22,500 nt of DNA from Stramonita haemastoma (GCA_030674155.1 CM060322.1:66016796-66039295); one strand, 5' to 3'. Shown: positions 1-8,908, counted from the first letter of the stretch. The notes: generated from the letters alone by a model not told the origin. Numbers and translations: made by a program.

Positions 1-137
1 CCGCTTTTCGTAAGAGTAGGCCATCGTGTGCCGGTGGGAACAGATGACAATATTTACAAAACTACATACACACGGGGACCGGATGAAAAAAAGCACATGA
101 CTGCTTATTCGGTTATCCTCGATATAAAAGAATAGGT
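1..137 (+). mobile_element. SINE-A, 3' part, cut by window start
   Basis: This is the 3' half of the SINE-A family defined by the longer copies at 4629, 8548 and 13370. It starts inside the conserved block 'cgcttttcgtaagagtaggc' and runs through 'acaaaactacatacacacgg'. It ends in the family tail with a degraded hairpin (aagcacatgactgctt; one stem base is changed) and 'ataaaagaatag'. The head lies outside the window, so length and target duplication cannot be judged. A (CA)n array follows directly. Confidence 0.88.
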
Positions 138-139
138 AA

Positions 140-160
140 AACACACACGCACACACACTC

Positions 161-250
<90 letters not shown>
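140..250. repeat. (CA)n microsatellite
   Basis: Nearly pure CA dinucleotide run immediately after the A-rich tail of the SINE-A copy. It may have grown from that tail. Its translations (VCVCVC) are not genes. Confidence 0.97.
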
Positions 251-251
<1 letters not shown>

Positions 252-617
252 TGGCTTTTACATTGACAACTAAAACCAAGCCTCCCAAATTTCGTCATTT
301 CAGCACTGTGACCTAATCAACAAAATCAACACCATTCTCCGTACTTTTCTCTCTGATGACCAAATGACCACACGTTGACCATATGTCCAACATCGACCAT
401 GGCCATTCTCTCCTTTCTGTTCAGGGATGCGGTCAATATCACCTTCAAAGCTTTTCCTTCTGCAGAATATTTACCGACAGACTGTAAGCATCGATCATTG
501 TGATCACCATCACGCTTTTGACAGATCCTACATTGTCGAACGTCGTCATTAGAAGGGCCTTTGTTGTCTTAGGTCATTACCGTCAGAGATTGACTTTACC
601 CTGGTAATTATGTGTAG
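251..617. other. Unique sequence, no gene seen
   Basis: About 370 bases of mixed composition without long open frames, tRNA-like boxes or similarity to other parts of the window. I see nothing to annotate. Confidence 0.6.
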
Positions 618-722
618 GTAAAGGTAAAAAGGCTGAGTGACACCCTGAGAAAGGTCGAGGACAGAGGGAAATGGAGAGAGCTGGTTGCAAAGTCTTCCGC
701 CGCGCCCCTACGTTCTAAATAG
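618..722 (+). pseudogene. Non-LTR retrotransposon ORF2, C-terminal end only
   Basis: One frame reads about 34 residues to a TAG at 720-722 and contains DRGKWRELVAKSSAAPLRSK. The DRxxWRxLV block is the usual C-terminus of reverse-transcriptase ORFs in many animal LINEs. The remnant at 13195-14573 carries a matching DRER(W)xxLV end. Everything upstream is missing, as expected for a 5'-truncated insertion. The stop codon is followed after 11 bases by a (GAA)n array, which would be the element's 3' tail. The exact clade cannot be told from so short a piece. Confidence 0.68.
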
Positions 723-733
723 ACAACGGGATA

Positions 734-811
734 GAAGAAGAAGAAGAAGAAAAAAAGAAGAAGAAGAAGAAGAAGAAGAAGAAGAAGAAGAAGAAGAAGA
801 AGAAGAAGAAA
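734..811. repeat. (GAA)n array, probable LINE 3' tail
   Basis: A GAA trinucleotide run with one A-rich interruption. It sits between the ORF2 end (stop at 720-722) and the 3' end of a minus-strand SINE-B. Its position just after a LINE stop codon suggests an expanded 3' tail. The polypurine strand could form triplex (H-DNA). Confidence 0.9.
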
Positions 812-985
812 GGTAAAAAGGTAATGGTGTTCCCATAAATTATGTGGTTGTAGGGGAGCGAGGTATCAGAGACCACAGCTTCTCTAGGGGCCAGCATATT
901 GAGGGTGATACCCATCTCCTCCTCTCCCTGGCTGCTTTACCTTCCCTGACCTTAGTTTGGGGAAAGGGATTGCTCTTACCAATGG
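812..985 (-). mobile_element. SINE-B copy lacking its 5S-like segment
   Basis: On the minus strand this holds the SINE-B 3' body: the blocks 'ggcccctagagaagctg' and 'ggtctctgatacctcgctc', then the end 'cataatttatgggaacacc'. Compared with full copies, the stretch between 'cccaaactaagg' and 'tcagggaaggtaaagcag' is missing. That stretch holds the 5S-like boxes and about 70 bases after them. The junction lies near 951. A degraded tRNA-like head follows to about 985. It is either an internal deletion or a distinct subfamily. Confidence 0.82.
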
Positions 986-1031
986 GCACAGCATTCCCAG
1001 CTGACACACATTTCCCTTTTTTGTTCTTGCA

Positions 1032-1327
1032 GACGGAATAGGTCAGTGGTCAGAGCTTTCCTTTCCCCAAGCTAAGGTAAAGCAGCACCGAGCATGGTTA
1101 CCAAGTGGACAGGTGACCGTTTGTGCGCCTTGGTTTCAGCACAGTTCCCCCAGTTCACCCAGCTGTAAATGGGTACCTGCCCTTTCTAGGGACAGGGAAG
1201 GTAAAGCAGTGAGGGAGAGGAGATGGAAGCTGCCTTTAACATGTTGGCCCCTAGAGAAGCTGAGGTCTCTGACGCCTCGCTCCCTTACGACCACATAGGT
1301 TATGGGACACCTTTACTTTTTTACCTT
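1032..1327 (+). mobile_element. SINE-B, near full length
   Basis: Starts with a tRNA-like 5' half (box A region ggtcagtggtcagagc). It continues into the 5S-like segment (aagctaaggtaaagcagcac, then a degraded GGATGGGTGACC as 'ggacaggtgaccg'). The family body follows, with 'ctgtaaatgggtacctgccc', 'agggaaggtaaagcag' and 'ggcccctagagaagctgagg', and it ends in 'gggacacctttactttttt'. It lies head-to-head with the minus-strand copy at 812-985. The open frames inside it are by-products of the SINE. Confidence 0.9.
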
Positions 1328-1656
1328 TGATATGTATGGTAAGCTTGAAATTGGTAATGACTTTCATTGTATCAGTACATGCTCACTATAAATCAACTGG
1401 CGAAGTAGGATTTTATGGAAATGACTTATCACTCCGAAGTCAGTTGAAAATGACTTTCGACTGGTGACGTCTATAAATCGAAAAGAAATGCTTCAGTTGT
1501 CAAGATATCGGAGAATTTCAAAAACCTGTGTAGATACTGCTGTGATTCTTGATCGAAATGGATTTGTGTCTTCCTTTTACAAGCTGATGCTTACACTTCC
1601 CCCTTACCTCAAAGAGGCGCAAGGAATAAACAGTGTTCTCTTCTTCAATTGTTTGA
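1328..1656. other. Unique sequence, no gene seen
   Basis: Ordinary AT-leaning DNA between a SINE-B and a TG-rich tract. The open frame across 1464-1656 has no recognisable motif and runs on into dinucleotide repeat, so I do not call it a gene. Confidence 0.55.
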
Positions 1657-1935
1657 AGTGTGTGTGTGTGTGTGCGTGCGCGCGTGCGCGCGTGCGTGCG
1701 TACGTGTTTGCGTGAGTAGTTGCTAGTGTGCCTGCGAGAACGTATGCGTGAGCGCCTGTGCGTTCGTGTGTCTGTGGGTATGTGTGCATGTGTGCTTGAG
1801 TGTGCGTGCGTGTGCATGCGTACGTGCGAGGGTGTATGCGTGCGTTCGCGCATTCCCCTGTGCGTGTGTGAATCTGAAGGTATGTGTGCATTTGTGTGTA
1901 TGTGTGTGCGTATGCACACGTGCACGCTCGCAAGC
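1657..1935. repeat. Degenerate (TG)n / (TGCG)n tract
   Basis: Alternating purine-pyrimidine DNA rich in TGTG, TGCG and CGCG steps with scattered substitutions, so it is an old, mutated array. Such sequence can adopt Z-DNA. The overlapping frames on both strands are its translations. Confidence 0.93.
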
Positions 1936-2601
1936 ATGATATCGTGTAGGTATGTAAATGCATACATGTATACATGTGCTCGTTAAGAAATGATGATGTG
2001 TTTTCTTTCCAACATGCAATAATGACCATTTGCGTAAAAAAACCCAACCCTCACAGATACAAGTAAGGTGTAGTAATGAGGAACAGAAGGAGAAGAGAAA
2101 AATGGCTTAAAGCAAAGTTTATTCAGCAAAGGCAGCGTGACATAGCGAACCAACAATACATTAGGATTAGAACATCAAACTTCAATGTATTTTTAGCTCC
2201 ACTCTCGAATTGAAAGAAAGTGGGTAGTGACGTAAGGTTGCCTGGTTTGTGTGTGTGTGCGTGTGTATGTGTGTGTGTGTGTGTGTGTATGTCTGTGTGA
2301 TGACGTGTGGGTATGTGAATGTAGGCATGCATACATGTGCTCATTACATAGTGATGGTGGCTTTTTTCACAACATGCAATATTGAAAGTTTGTCTGAGGA
2401 GCAAGGCTGCCAGTAAGGTGAATTATTGAGGAACAGAAAGAGAAGAGAAACATGTTGACAGCAAAGTTTATTCAGCAAAGGCAGCGTGACATAACGAACC
2501 AACAATACATTAGGGTTCAAACATCAAACTACAATGTATTTTTAGCTCTACTCTCGAATTGAGAGAAAATGGGTAGTGACGTCACGTTGCCTTGTTTTTG
2601 T

Positions 2602-2640
<39 letters not shown>
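1936..2640. repeat. Tandem duplication, two units of about 350-360 bp
   Basis: Unit 1 runs from about 1936 to 2290 and unit 2 from about 2291 to 2640. Shared anchors include 'tacatgtgct' (1971 and 2332), 'aacatgcaat' (2011 and 2371), 'caaagtttattcagcaaagg' with following 'cagcgtgacat' (near 2114 and 2463), and 'atgtatttttagctc' with 'actctcgaattga' and 'gggtagtgacgt'. The offset drifts from 361 to 349 through small indels. Each unit ends in a TG array. No coding potential is evident in either unit. Confidence 0.88.
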
Positions 2641-2673
<33 letters not shown>

Positions 2674-2726
2674 TATGTGTGTGTATGTGTGTGTATGTGT
2701 GTGTATGTGTTTGTGTGTGTATGTGT

Positions 2727-2784
<58 letters not shown>

Positions 2785-2830
2785 TTTGTGTGTGTGTATG
2801 TGTTGTGTGTGTGTGTGTGTGTGTGTGTTG
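2603..2830. repeat. (TG)n microsatellite with TATG interruptions
   Basis: Pure TG from about 2603 to 2667, then regularly spaced TATGTGTG interruptions to about 2735, then TG again to 2783 and a looser tract to 2830. It belongs to the 3' end of the second 350 bp unit. Confidence 0.96.
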
Positions 2831-2875
2831 TTTTTGGATGGTTGGAGGTTCTTGTTTGAGGTTGTTAGGGTTTGT

Positions 2876-3140
2876 GTGTGTGTTTTTGTTTCGCTTTTGT
2901 TTTCCGCTCTTTTAGCTTCGCCACTGTAGGAGGTCTAAGCACTTCAGGAAAAAAAAAGGGATTGCTTGGAAGATTTAGAGACCTCCAGTTTTAACCTTTC
3001 CTACCCCATGCGTCTTTTTGTTCTTTTTTTAAAGGTAAGCAGTGGGAATGTGGTTGAGTTGTTTGTTTAGTTGTGGAGTGGGGCAAGACAGCAAAGAGTA
3101 GGCTAGTAGGACCAGACGATAGTGACTGTCTTGTAGTATG
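2876..3140. repeat. Dispersed repeat, copy 1 (pairs with 6477-6740)
   Basis: Diverged relative of 6477-6740. Shared anchors in the same order are 'tttttgttt' with 'cgct', 'gg(t/a)ctaagc', 'gggattgct', 'aaggtaag' with 'agtgg', and 'agagtaggctag' (3095 and 6683), followed by 'gtgactgt'. Both copies lead into a TTGTR-rich low-complexity tract. The family is not recognised and no protein motif is visible. Confidence 0.65.
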
Positions 3141-3310
3141 TTATGGTATTGTGTTCTATTGCATTATATTGGGTTGTGTCATATTCTAGTGTTGTAGATT
3201 ACATTTGTATCATGTTGTTTTGCATTGAATGGTATTCTTCGTATTTTATTGTATTCTGTTGCTTTGTACGGAATTGTATAGTACTTTGCTGTGTTGTACT
3301 CATTTCCTTT
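3131..3310. repeat. Degenerate TATTG/TTGTA-type minisatellite
   Basis: About 180 bases made of imperfect repeats such as ttgtagta, tatggtattg, tctattgc, ttgtatag and tgttgtact. A related tract in the other orientation (aatacaataccatacaatac) lies at 6215-6275. No exact period is kept. Confidence 0.75.
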
Positions 3311-3326
3311 GTCTTGTTTTACTGGT

Positions 3327-3344
3327 GGGGGGGGGGGGGGGGGG
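3327..3344 (+). repeat. G homopolymer (18 G)
   Basis: Uninterrupted run of 18 guanines, capable of G-quadruplex formation on the plus strand. Its exact length is likely to be unreliable in any assembly. Confidence 0.95.
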
Positions 3345-3495
3345 CATGAGTAAGCATGGCTTATGTAAGTTGAATAAAGAGAGGCTGCACCAAAGCGGTG
3401 GACGGGTTCAGTTCTGTGACGTCAGCTGTACCTCTGCTTTTCAGCTCAAAAGTTATTTTTCGTAAAAATTGCCAACAGCTCTCTGTATATATTAA

Positions 3496-3805
3496 GGGAA
3501 AAATAACTATCATGTGAAAGTAATGTTTGTGTGACTTCGTGAGGAATATGAGCCTTGCACTTTTTCGTCAGTGAGAAAAAAATCGGTGACTATTTCATAT
3601 AGCGAAAGCCTCAACGCTCCAGTTTAAATAGCAAGAGACAAATGCGTGTGTGAAAGAGTGATTTTCTGCCTTTTTTAACCCTTGTACTTTTAAGTGCACA
3701 TATTGTTTAAGATTTTTTTATTTCTTAAAAGCCAGCACATAGACCACTAGCCATCGTTCAGTGGAAAATAGAAAGTTTCATTTTCTCTCTCTCCTCTCTC
3801 TCTTC

Positions 3806-3865
<60 letters not shown>

Positions 3866-3964
3866 ATAATCATCAATATTTTTCTCACTGACGAAAAAGT
3901 GCAAGGCTCATATTTCTCACAAAGTCACACAAACATTGCGTTCACACTATAATAACGCTTCCCA
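3496..3964. mobile_element. Fold-back / MITE-like element flanked by TTAA
   Basis: Two inverted arms of about 103 bp, at 3496-3598 and 3862-3964, match along their length. For example 'gccttgcactttttcgtcag' with adjoining 'tgagaaa' in the left arm reappears reverse-complemented in the right arm, as does 'aatgtttgtgtgact'. The arms end in GGGAA and TTCCC(A) and abut TTAA on both sides (3492-3495 and 3965-3968). That target preference is typical of piggyBac-type transposons, but the usual CCC-start termini are absent. The 263 bp interior holds a (CT)n array and no transposase, so the element would be non-autonomous. Confidence 0.7.
3783..3861. repeat. (CT)n microsatellite
   Basis: CT run with a few CCT interruptions inside the fold-back element, ending where its right arm begins. 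Confidence 0.95.
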
Positions 3965-4002
3965 TTAAAGATAGATAGATGTATTTAATGGGAATACATT
4001 AT

Positions 4003-4628
<626 letters not shown>

Positions 4629-4964
4629 GGGGATGGGAAAGCCTAGTGATCAGGATGATGCGCTGGTGATCTGCTGACCCGGGCTCGAATCTTGTTCAAG
4701 AGGGTTTTTCCTCAGGTTAACACCAGTGCCGACTCCACTCCCCCCAAAAGTCTGGTGAGACTAAACCGAGGGCCCGTGTACGAACGCACGCAGAACATCT
4801 TATGCACACGTTAAAACCCGTTCCGCTTTTCGGAAAAGTAGGCCATTGTGTGCAGGTTGGAACAGATGACAAAATTTACAAAACTGCATAAACACGAGGA
4901 TTGGATGTAAAAAAAACAAAACTCACACGAGTGCTTGCTCCATTATCCTCGGAATAATAGAATA
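4629..4964 (+). mobile_element. SINE-A, full length
   Basis: Complete copy. The tRNA-like head has a box A relative (aagcctagtga, 4639-4649) and a box B relative (gggctcgaatc, near 4681), spaced as in a tRNA. The family body follows: 'agactaaaccgagg', 'cgaacgcacgcagaacatct', 'acgttaaaacccgttccgc', 'agtaggccattgtgtgc' and 'acaaaactgcata'. The tail is 'cattatcctcggaataatag'. SINEs of this kind are transcribed by RNA polymerase III from the internal boxes and copied by a LINE reverse transcriptase. A second SINE-A begins 14 bases downstream. Confidence 0.92.
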
Positions 4965-4977
4965 GTAAAAGAAAAAA

Positions 4978-5148
4978 AATAGCCAGAGATCAAGACCAGG
5001 TTCAAGCCATCACCATGTGGCGCTTTCAAGGGGAATTGTTTTCTAGAGTTAACAACAGCGGGGACTCCATTCCCCTAACAGTCCTTTGACTGAGACTACG
5101 AATCGAGTCCCTGTGTGTGAAATGCATGCCGAACATCTTGCACATTAA
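4978..5148 (+). mobile_element. SINE-A, 5' part of a copy split by a LINE
   Basis: Begins in a degraded tRNA-like head (tagccagagatcaagacc, then aggttcaagcc as box B). It keeps the family order: 'ctagagttaac', 'ggggactccattcccc', 'agtcctttgactgagac', 'aatcgagtccctgtgtg' and 'gaacatcttgcacattaa'. It stops abruptly where other copies continue with ACGTTAAACC. The rest of this copy resumes at 5723, beyond a minus-strand LINE. Confidence 0.84.
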
Positions 5149-5155
5149 TTTTGTA

Positions 5156-5169
5156 TAATAATAATAATA

Positions 5170-5214
<45 letters not shown>

Positions 5215-5301
5215 TAACAATAACAATAATAATAATAATAATAACAACGATAGTAATGATAATAATAATGATAAGAATAATACAAAATGATAATAATAAT
5301 A
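5156..5301. repeat. (AAT)n array, 3' tail of the LINE
   Basis: AAT repeats with AAC and ATG variants. They lie at the 3' end of the minus-strand LINE, where an ATT-type tail is expected. The III/LLL/YYY frames through it are not genes. Confidence 0.92.
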
Positions 5302-5413
5302 CATGGAATGTATATAGCATCATATCTTGCAAAAACAAATCAAAGCGACTGCATTCAACCTATACAACACACAAGCAATCAATAACAATTGATAGTTTTA
5401 GCAAAATCGACTG

Positions 5414-5511
5414 TACACACACACGCACGCGCACACACACGCACACACACAGACAGACACACACACACGCGCGCGCGCGCACGCACGCACGCACGCACGC
5501 ACGCGCGCACA
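5414..5511. repeat. (AC)n / (GC)n / (ACGC)n tract
   Basis: Alternating purine-pyrimidine tract inside the LINE 3' UTR, including a run of GC steps near 5468-5480. It is a strong Z-DNA candidate. Confidence 0.93.
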
Positions 5512-5564
5512 GATGTTGAAGGCAGAAGGATGGGACAGATAAGAGATGGAAACAGGAGAAAATC

Positions 5565-5720
5565 TTATGTTTGAAATAAGTGTGTCTTGAGGTTGGATTT
5601 AAAAGTGTCATAAGTAGGCTTTTGCCGGAGGGAGAGAGGGAGGTCGTTCCACATCGATGGACCAGAAACAGAGAAAGAGCGGCGGCCAACGGTAGATAGG
5701 TTGAATCTAGGTATTCTTAA
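5565..5720 (-). pseudogene. CR1/L2-like ORF2, C-terminal fragment
   Basis: The minus strand reads without interruption to TAA at 5565-5567. Visible blocks are RIPRFNLSTVGRRSF, then SGPSMWNDLP, then TFKSNLKTHLF. The W-N-x-L-P plus S/T-F-K-x-x-L-K-T-x-L-F pattern is the recognisable C-terminal end of CR1/L2/Jockey-type reverse-transcriptase proteins. The reverse-transcriptase core and endonuclease are absent through 5' truncation, so it is not functional. The open frame at 5360-5689 on the same strand is out of frame with this fragment. Confidence 0.88.
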
Positions 5721-5722
5721 GG

Positions 5723-5790
5723 ACATTTAAACCTGTTCTGCCGTTCAGAGGAATTAGTCATTCGTGCCAATGAGAACGGATGAAAAAAAA
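5723..5790 (+). mobile_element. SINE-A, 3' part of the split copy
   Basis: Resumes the SINE-A order at 'acatttaaacctgttctgcc', then '(g)aggaattagtcattcgtgcc' and 'gagaacggatga', and ends in an A run. The usual hairpin and tail are missing, so this copy is also truncated at its 3' end. Confidence 0.8.
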
Positions 5791-6004
5791 GGATCTTTGT
5801 TGGTTCTTCTGTACAGTTCACAGAGCAGAAAGTGTGCAGACGTGGTTTATTTCCATCAAATCTGATTCTATTCAGACACATTATACATAATCAGTTTGCT
5901 TGTTTGCTTGTACTTTCATTTTCGTTTTAGTTTGTTTTTTGTTTAAGTGGTTTGGGTTTTTTTTTTGCATTTTTTCTTTTTAGCTTTTGGGGTTTGTTTT
6001 GCTT
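5791..6004. other. T-rich unique sequence
   Basis: About 210 bases, T-rich after 5900, between the split SINE-A and the family C end. It may be the remaining 3' UTR of the family C element, but no second copy in this window confirms that. Confidence 0.4.
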
Positions 6005-6095
6005 GATAGATGGCTTGATGAAATAAAAGCAAATTTTTTGCTTACTCAATGTACCATCTCGAAATAAAATTTTGACTTTGACTTTGATTTAAAGA
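6005..6095 (+). mobile_element. Family C 3' end, candidate LINE tail
   Basis: Matches 10989-11065: 'agatggcttgatgaaa', a hairpin, 'ctcaatgtaccatct', 'gaaataaa', then a TTTGAC-type tail (ttttgactttgactttgatt). The hairpin here is AAGCAAA-ttt-TTTGCTT (6026-6042). The segment from GATG to AAATAAA also resembles the 3' end of SINE-A, so family C may be the LINE partner. No coding part of family C is present in the window. Confidence 0.75.
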
Positions 6096-6100
6096 GGCAC

Positions 6101-6275
<175 letters not shown>

Positions 6276-6476
6276 CACACACATACACACGCGTGTGTCT
6301 TTCTGTATATATATACACACGCGCGTACACACGCGCGTGCGTGTTGACAGGGTTACCAGGTAAATGTGGAGGGTATGAAAGTGAAGGATGGGGGGAGGGA
6401 AGGAAGGGAGAGGGGATGATGCGGGAAGGACAAAAGAATGAAGAAAAGGAAAGGTGATGACGCCACCACGGTGCCT

Positions 6477-6740
6477 TGCTTTTGTGTTTTTGTTTTCGCT
6501 GTTTGACCAACAGGACACTAAGTCCAAGCATTTTACGCCCAGACAGGATTGCTCTGAAGGTGGGGAGGAGACGTGCTGCTTTAAATCAACCCTTCCCCCC
6601 ACACAGGAAGGAAGTGTTTAAGATGTCAAGGTAAGGAGTGGAAGGATGGCGGAACTGTTTGTCAGCTAGGGAAGGAAAGAAGAGAGTAGGCTAGGGCTAA
6701 GACAGAAGATCGGAGGATGGTGGTGACTGTGTTGTTGTGT
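6477..6740. repeat. Dispersed repeat, copy 2 (pairs with 2876-3140)
   Basis: See the copy at 2876 for anchors. This copy has 'tttttgttttcgctgtttg', 'ctaagtccaagcattttac', 'caaggtaaggagtgg' and 'agagtaggctag' (6683-6694), then a TTGTG-rich tract to about 6770. Just upstream, 'gatgacgccaccacggtgcc' resembles 'tagtgacgtcacgttgcc' near the end of the 350 bp unit at 2574. The repeat may therefore extend further 5'. Confidence 0.62.
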
Positions 6741-6954
6741 CGTGTTGTGATGTTTTGTTGTGTCGTGTTGTGTTGGGTGACCTTGTGAGAATTGTAGTGG
6801 TGTTTTCCGTTTTGTTTCGGTTTAGGTTTTTTATTTTTACAGGTAGAACTCCGAGGTTCATCAAGTGTGAGATTGTCCACCACTAAAGTTAATGTATTAC
6901 GACTTCAGGTATTGTGTCTAGAAACATGACACCACTGTGCATGCATTTAAAGCG

Positions 6955-7185
6955 AAAGTTTAACCCGTTCATACTAGCAGTCAATGGCCTACTGTTCCGT
7001 AAGGGACAGGGGACCTCAGTTTAGAGTCTCATCTGAAGGACTTTCCCGGGAGTGAAGTTCGCACTGATGTTAACTCCATGGGAAAAGTCCCCTGGAATGG
7101 GTGTACCTCGGTTGTAGCTCAATCTCTGGCTGTCAAATCACAAGCGGAACACACTATCCACTGGGTTACCCCCCTCCCCTTGTAC
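6955..7185 (-). mobile_element. SINE-A, degraded, lacking 3' end
   Basis: On the minus strand the order is head to body: a tRNA-like start (gggtaacccagtgg), then 'ccatggagttaac', 'gaagttcgcactgatg' matching the family's reversed body, 'gagactctaaactgagg', and 'gtaggccattgactgc'. A piece between 'ccccgtg...' and the CTTTTCG block is deleted, and the hairpin tail is absent. It is more diverged than the other copies. Confidence 0.78.
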
Positions 7186-7246
7186 CGGGTTGAATGATAG
7201 TGTTTTGTATAGCCTGTGTATTGTTTTGTCCTGTATCGCATCAAAA

Positions 7247-7431
<185 letters not shown>

Positions 7432-7520
7432 CAATTGCATATTTTCATGCATAAAAATCAGGCCGATTTTGCTGGAAGAATGTATTGCACTGGTACAGTG
7501 CCAGATTGTCCTTACACATT

Positions 7521-7738
<218 letters not shown>

Positions 7739-7760
7739 GTGTGTGTGTATATATATTATA

Positions 7761-8238
7761 TGCATTTCTTCTCCAAAGAAAACTTGTTTACAGAAATTTT
7801 GTTTCGAAAACCCTTCCAGCAATGGGTCTTTTCACCTGAACTGAAATTGCATTGCACTCAAGACATCAGTTTATCATTTCATCTGAAAGACTTGTATCTA
7901 TCTATACTACACGAGCCAATGAGGAAGTGGAAAGTGTTTTCATCTCTGGCTGAATTAGAACCGTAAAGTTATCGCTTTCTGCACAAGTCCGTTATAACTT
8001 AAAGAGCTTGCATTTTGGCGTTAACCCAGGAATTTTAAAGCTACACATTCTGTAGAATAGATATTTTCTATTTTTCAAAAAATGGAAATATGAATGTTAT
8101 AGGTGTCAGGACTGTACGTCTTTATTAGCGTCATTTGAACTTCTTCATTTCAGATAACATGAGAAAAATCTTAACTCTTGAGTTATACGCAAGACCTGCA
8201 TGACCTGACTTCCAGAAGTTTTTAAGAAGTGTTTCTTT
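7761..8238. other. Unique sequence, no gene seen
   Basis: About 480 bases of ordinary AT-rich DNA. The short frame at 7739-7966 begins in the microsatellite and has no recognisable motif. No repeat similarity within the window was found. Confidence 0.55.
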
Positions 8239-8509
8239 GGATACTTCACTCGCTTTCCCCTAGCTAAGGTTAAACAGCATCGAGCGTGGTTACCAAAAGA
8301 ATGGGTGAACATTTGCGCACCTTGGCTTCAGTACAGTCCCCTAGTCCACTCACCTGTAAATGGGTGCCTTCCTTAGGGTCAGGGAAGGTAAAGCAGCGAG
8401 GGAAAGGAGATGGGCGCCGCCCTCAACATGCTGGCCCGTAGAGAAGCTGAGGTCTCTGATGCCTCGCTACCCCACGACCACACAGTTATTGGGACACCTT
8501 TACCTTTTT
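8239..8509 (+). mobile_element. SINE-B, 5'-truncated
   Basis: Starts in the middle of the tRNA-like half (acttcactcgctttcccc) and so lacks the family box A. The 5S-like segment follows (tagctaaggttaaacagcat with adjoining cgagcgtggttacc, then 'gaatgggtgaacatttgc'). The full family body then ends in 'gggacacctttacctttt'. A SINE-A with long target duplications sits 38 bases downstream. Confidence 0.9.
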
Positions 8510-8520
8510 ACTGTACTGAA

Positions 8521-8547
8521 CCTCTCGGGCAGTGCGTTTAGTAAAAG
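8521..8547 (+). repeat. Target-site duplication, left (27 bp)
   Basis: Begins 'cctctcgggcagtg' and matches 8909-8935 at 24 of 27 positions. It flanks the SINE-A at 8548-8908, as expected from LINE-mediated insertion. Confidence 0.85.
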
Positions 8548-8908
8548 TTATGCATTTTATTATTTTTATTTCATTCTTTTATATCGAGGATAATGGAATA
8601 CGCACCCATGTGTTTTTATTATCTAGTCCCCCTGTGTATGCAGTTTTGTAAATATTGTCACCTGTTCCCACTGGCATACAATGGCCTACTCTTACGAAAA
8701 GCGGAACAGAATTTAACGTGTGTGCAAGACGTTCTGCGTGCGTTCGCACACAGGGCCTCGGTTTACAGTCTCAACCGAAAGACTTTAGGGGAGACTGGAG
8801 TTAGCACTGATGTTAATAACTCCAGGGGAAAAATCCCCTCGAACGGAAATCGAACTCGGGTCGTCAAATAGCGAGCGCAATGTTCTGACCACTAGGCTAT
8901 CCCGTTCC
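8548..8908 (-). mobile_element. SINE-A, full length, with target duplications
   Basis: This is the best-defined SINE-A. On the minus strand it starts with 'gggaacgggatagcctag' and runs through box A and box B into 'gggatttttcccctggagtt'. The body has 'gagactgtaaaccgagg', 'cgaacgcacgcagaacgtct' and 'gtaggccattgtatgcc'. It ends 'ccattatcctcgatataaaa' plus an A/T-rich tail. The 27 bp direct repeats (8521-8547, 8909-8935) fix both ends. The tRNA-like head spans about 70 bases. The 92-residue frame on the plus strand is antisense to it. Confidence 0.94.
8847..8899 (-). promoter_or_regulatory. RNA polymerase III box A and box B of SINE-A
   Basis: Box A, TAGCCTAGTGG, is the reverse complement of 8889-8899 and fits the tRNA consensus TRGYNNARNGG. 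Box B, GAGTTCGATTT, is the reverse complement of 8847-8857 and resembles GGTTCGANTCC with changes at the ends. Their spacing is that of a tRNA gene. Whether this copy is still transcribed cannot be told. Confidence 0.78.

Larger units (their letters stand above)
5149..5722 (-). mobile_element. 5'-truncated CR1/L2-like LINE with ATT tail
   Basis: On the minus strand: about 52 codons of ORF2 C-terminus, a stop at 5565-5567, a 3' UTR containing an AC/GC-rich repeat, and an end of the form 'cagtcgctttgatttg ... gctatataca'. An (ATT)n array follows. That UTR end resembles the GCTTTGA...GCTATATAAAT plus ATT-type tail seen in many CR1/L2-type elements. The insertion splits a SINE-A. ACATTAA (5142-5148) and ACATTTAA (5723-5730) are candidate target duplications. 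It must be younger than that SINE-A. Confidence 0.85.

Noticed and set aside
113..298. Open frames made of VCVC, HTHT, YICM and similar residues throughout the window
   Set aside because: They are translations of dinucleotide and tetranucleotide arrays, occur on both strands and in several frames at once, and carry no domain.
8593..8871. 92-residue plus-strand frame of ordinary composition
   Set aside because: It is antisense to a SINE-A whose ends are fixed by target duplications. The same frame in other copies is broken.
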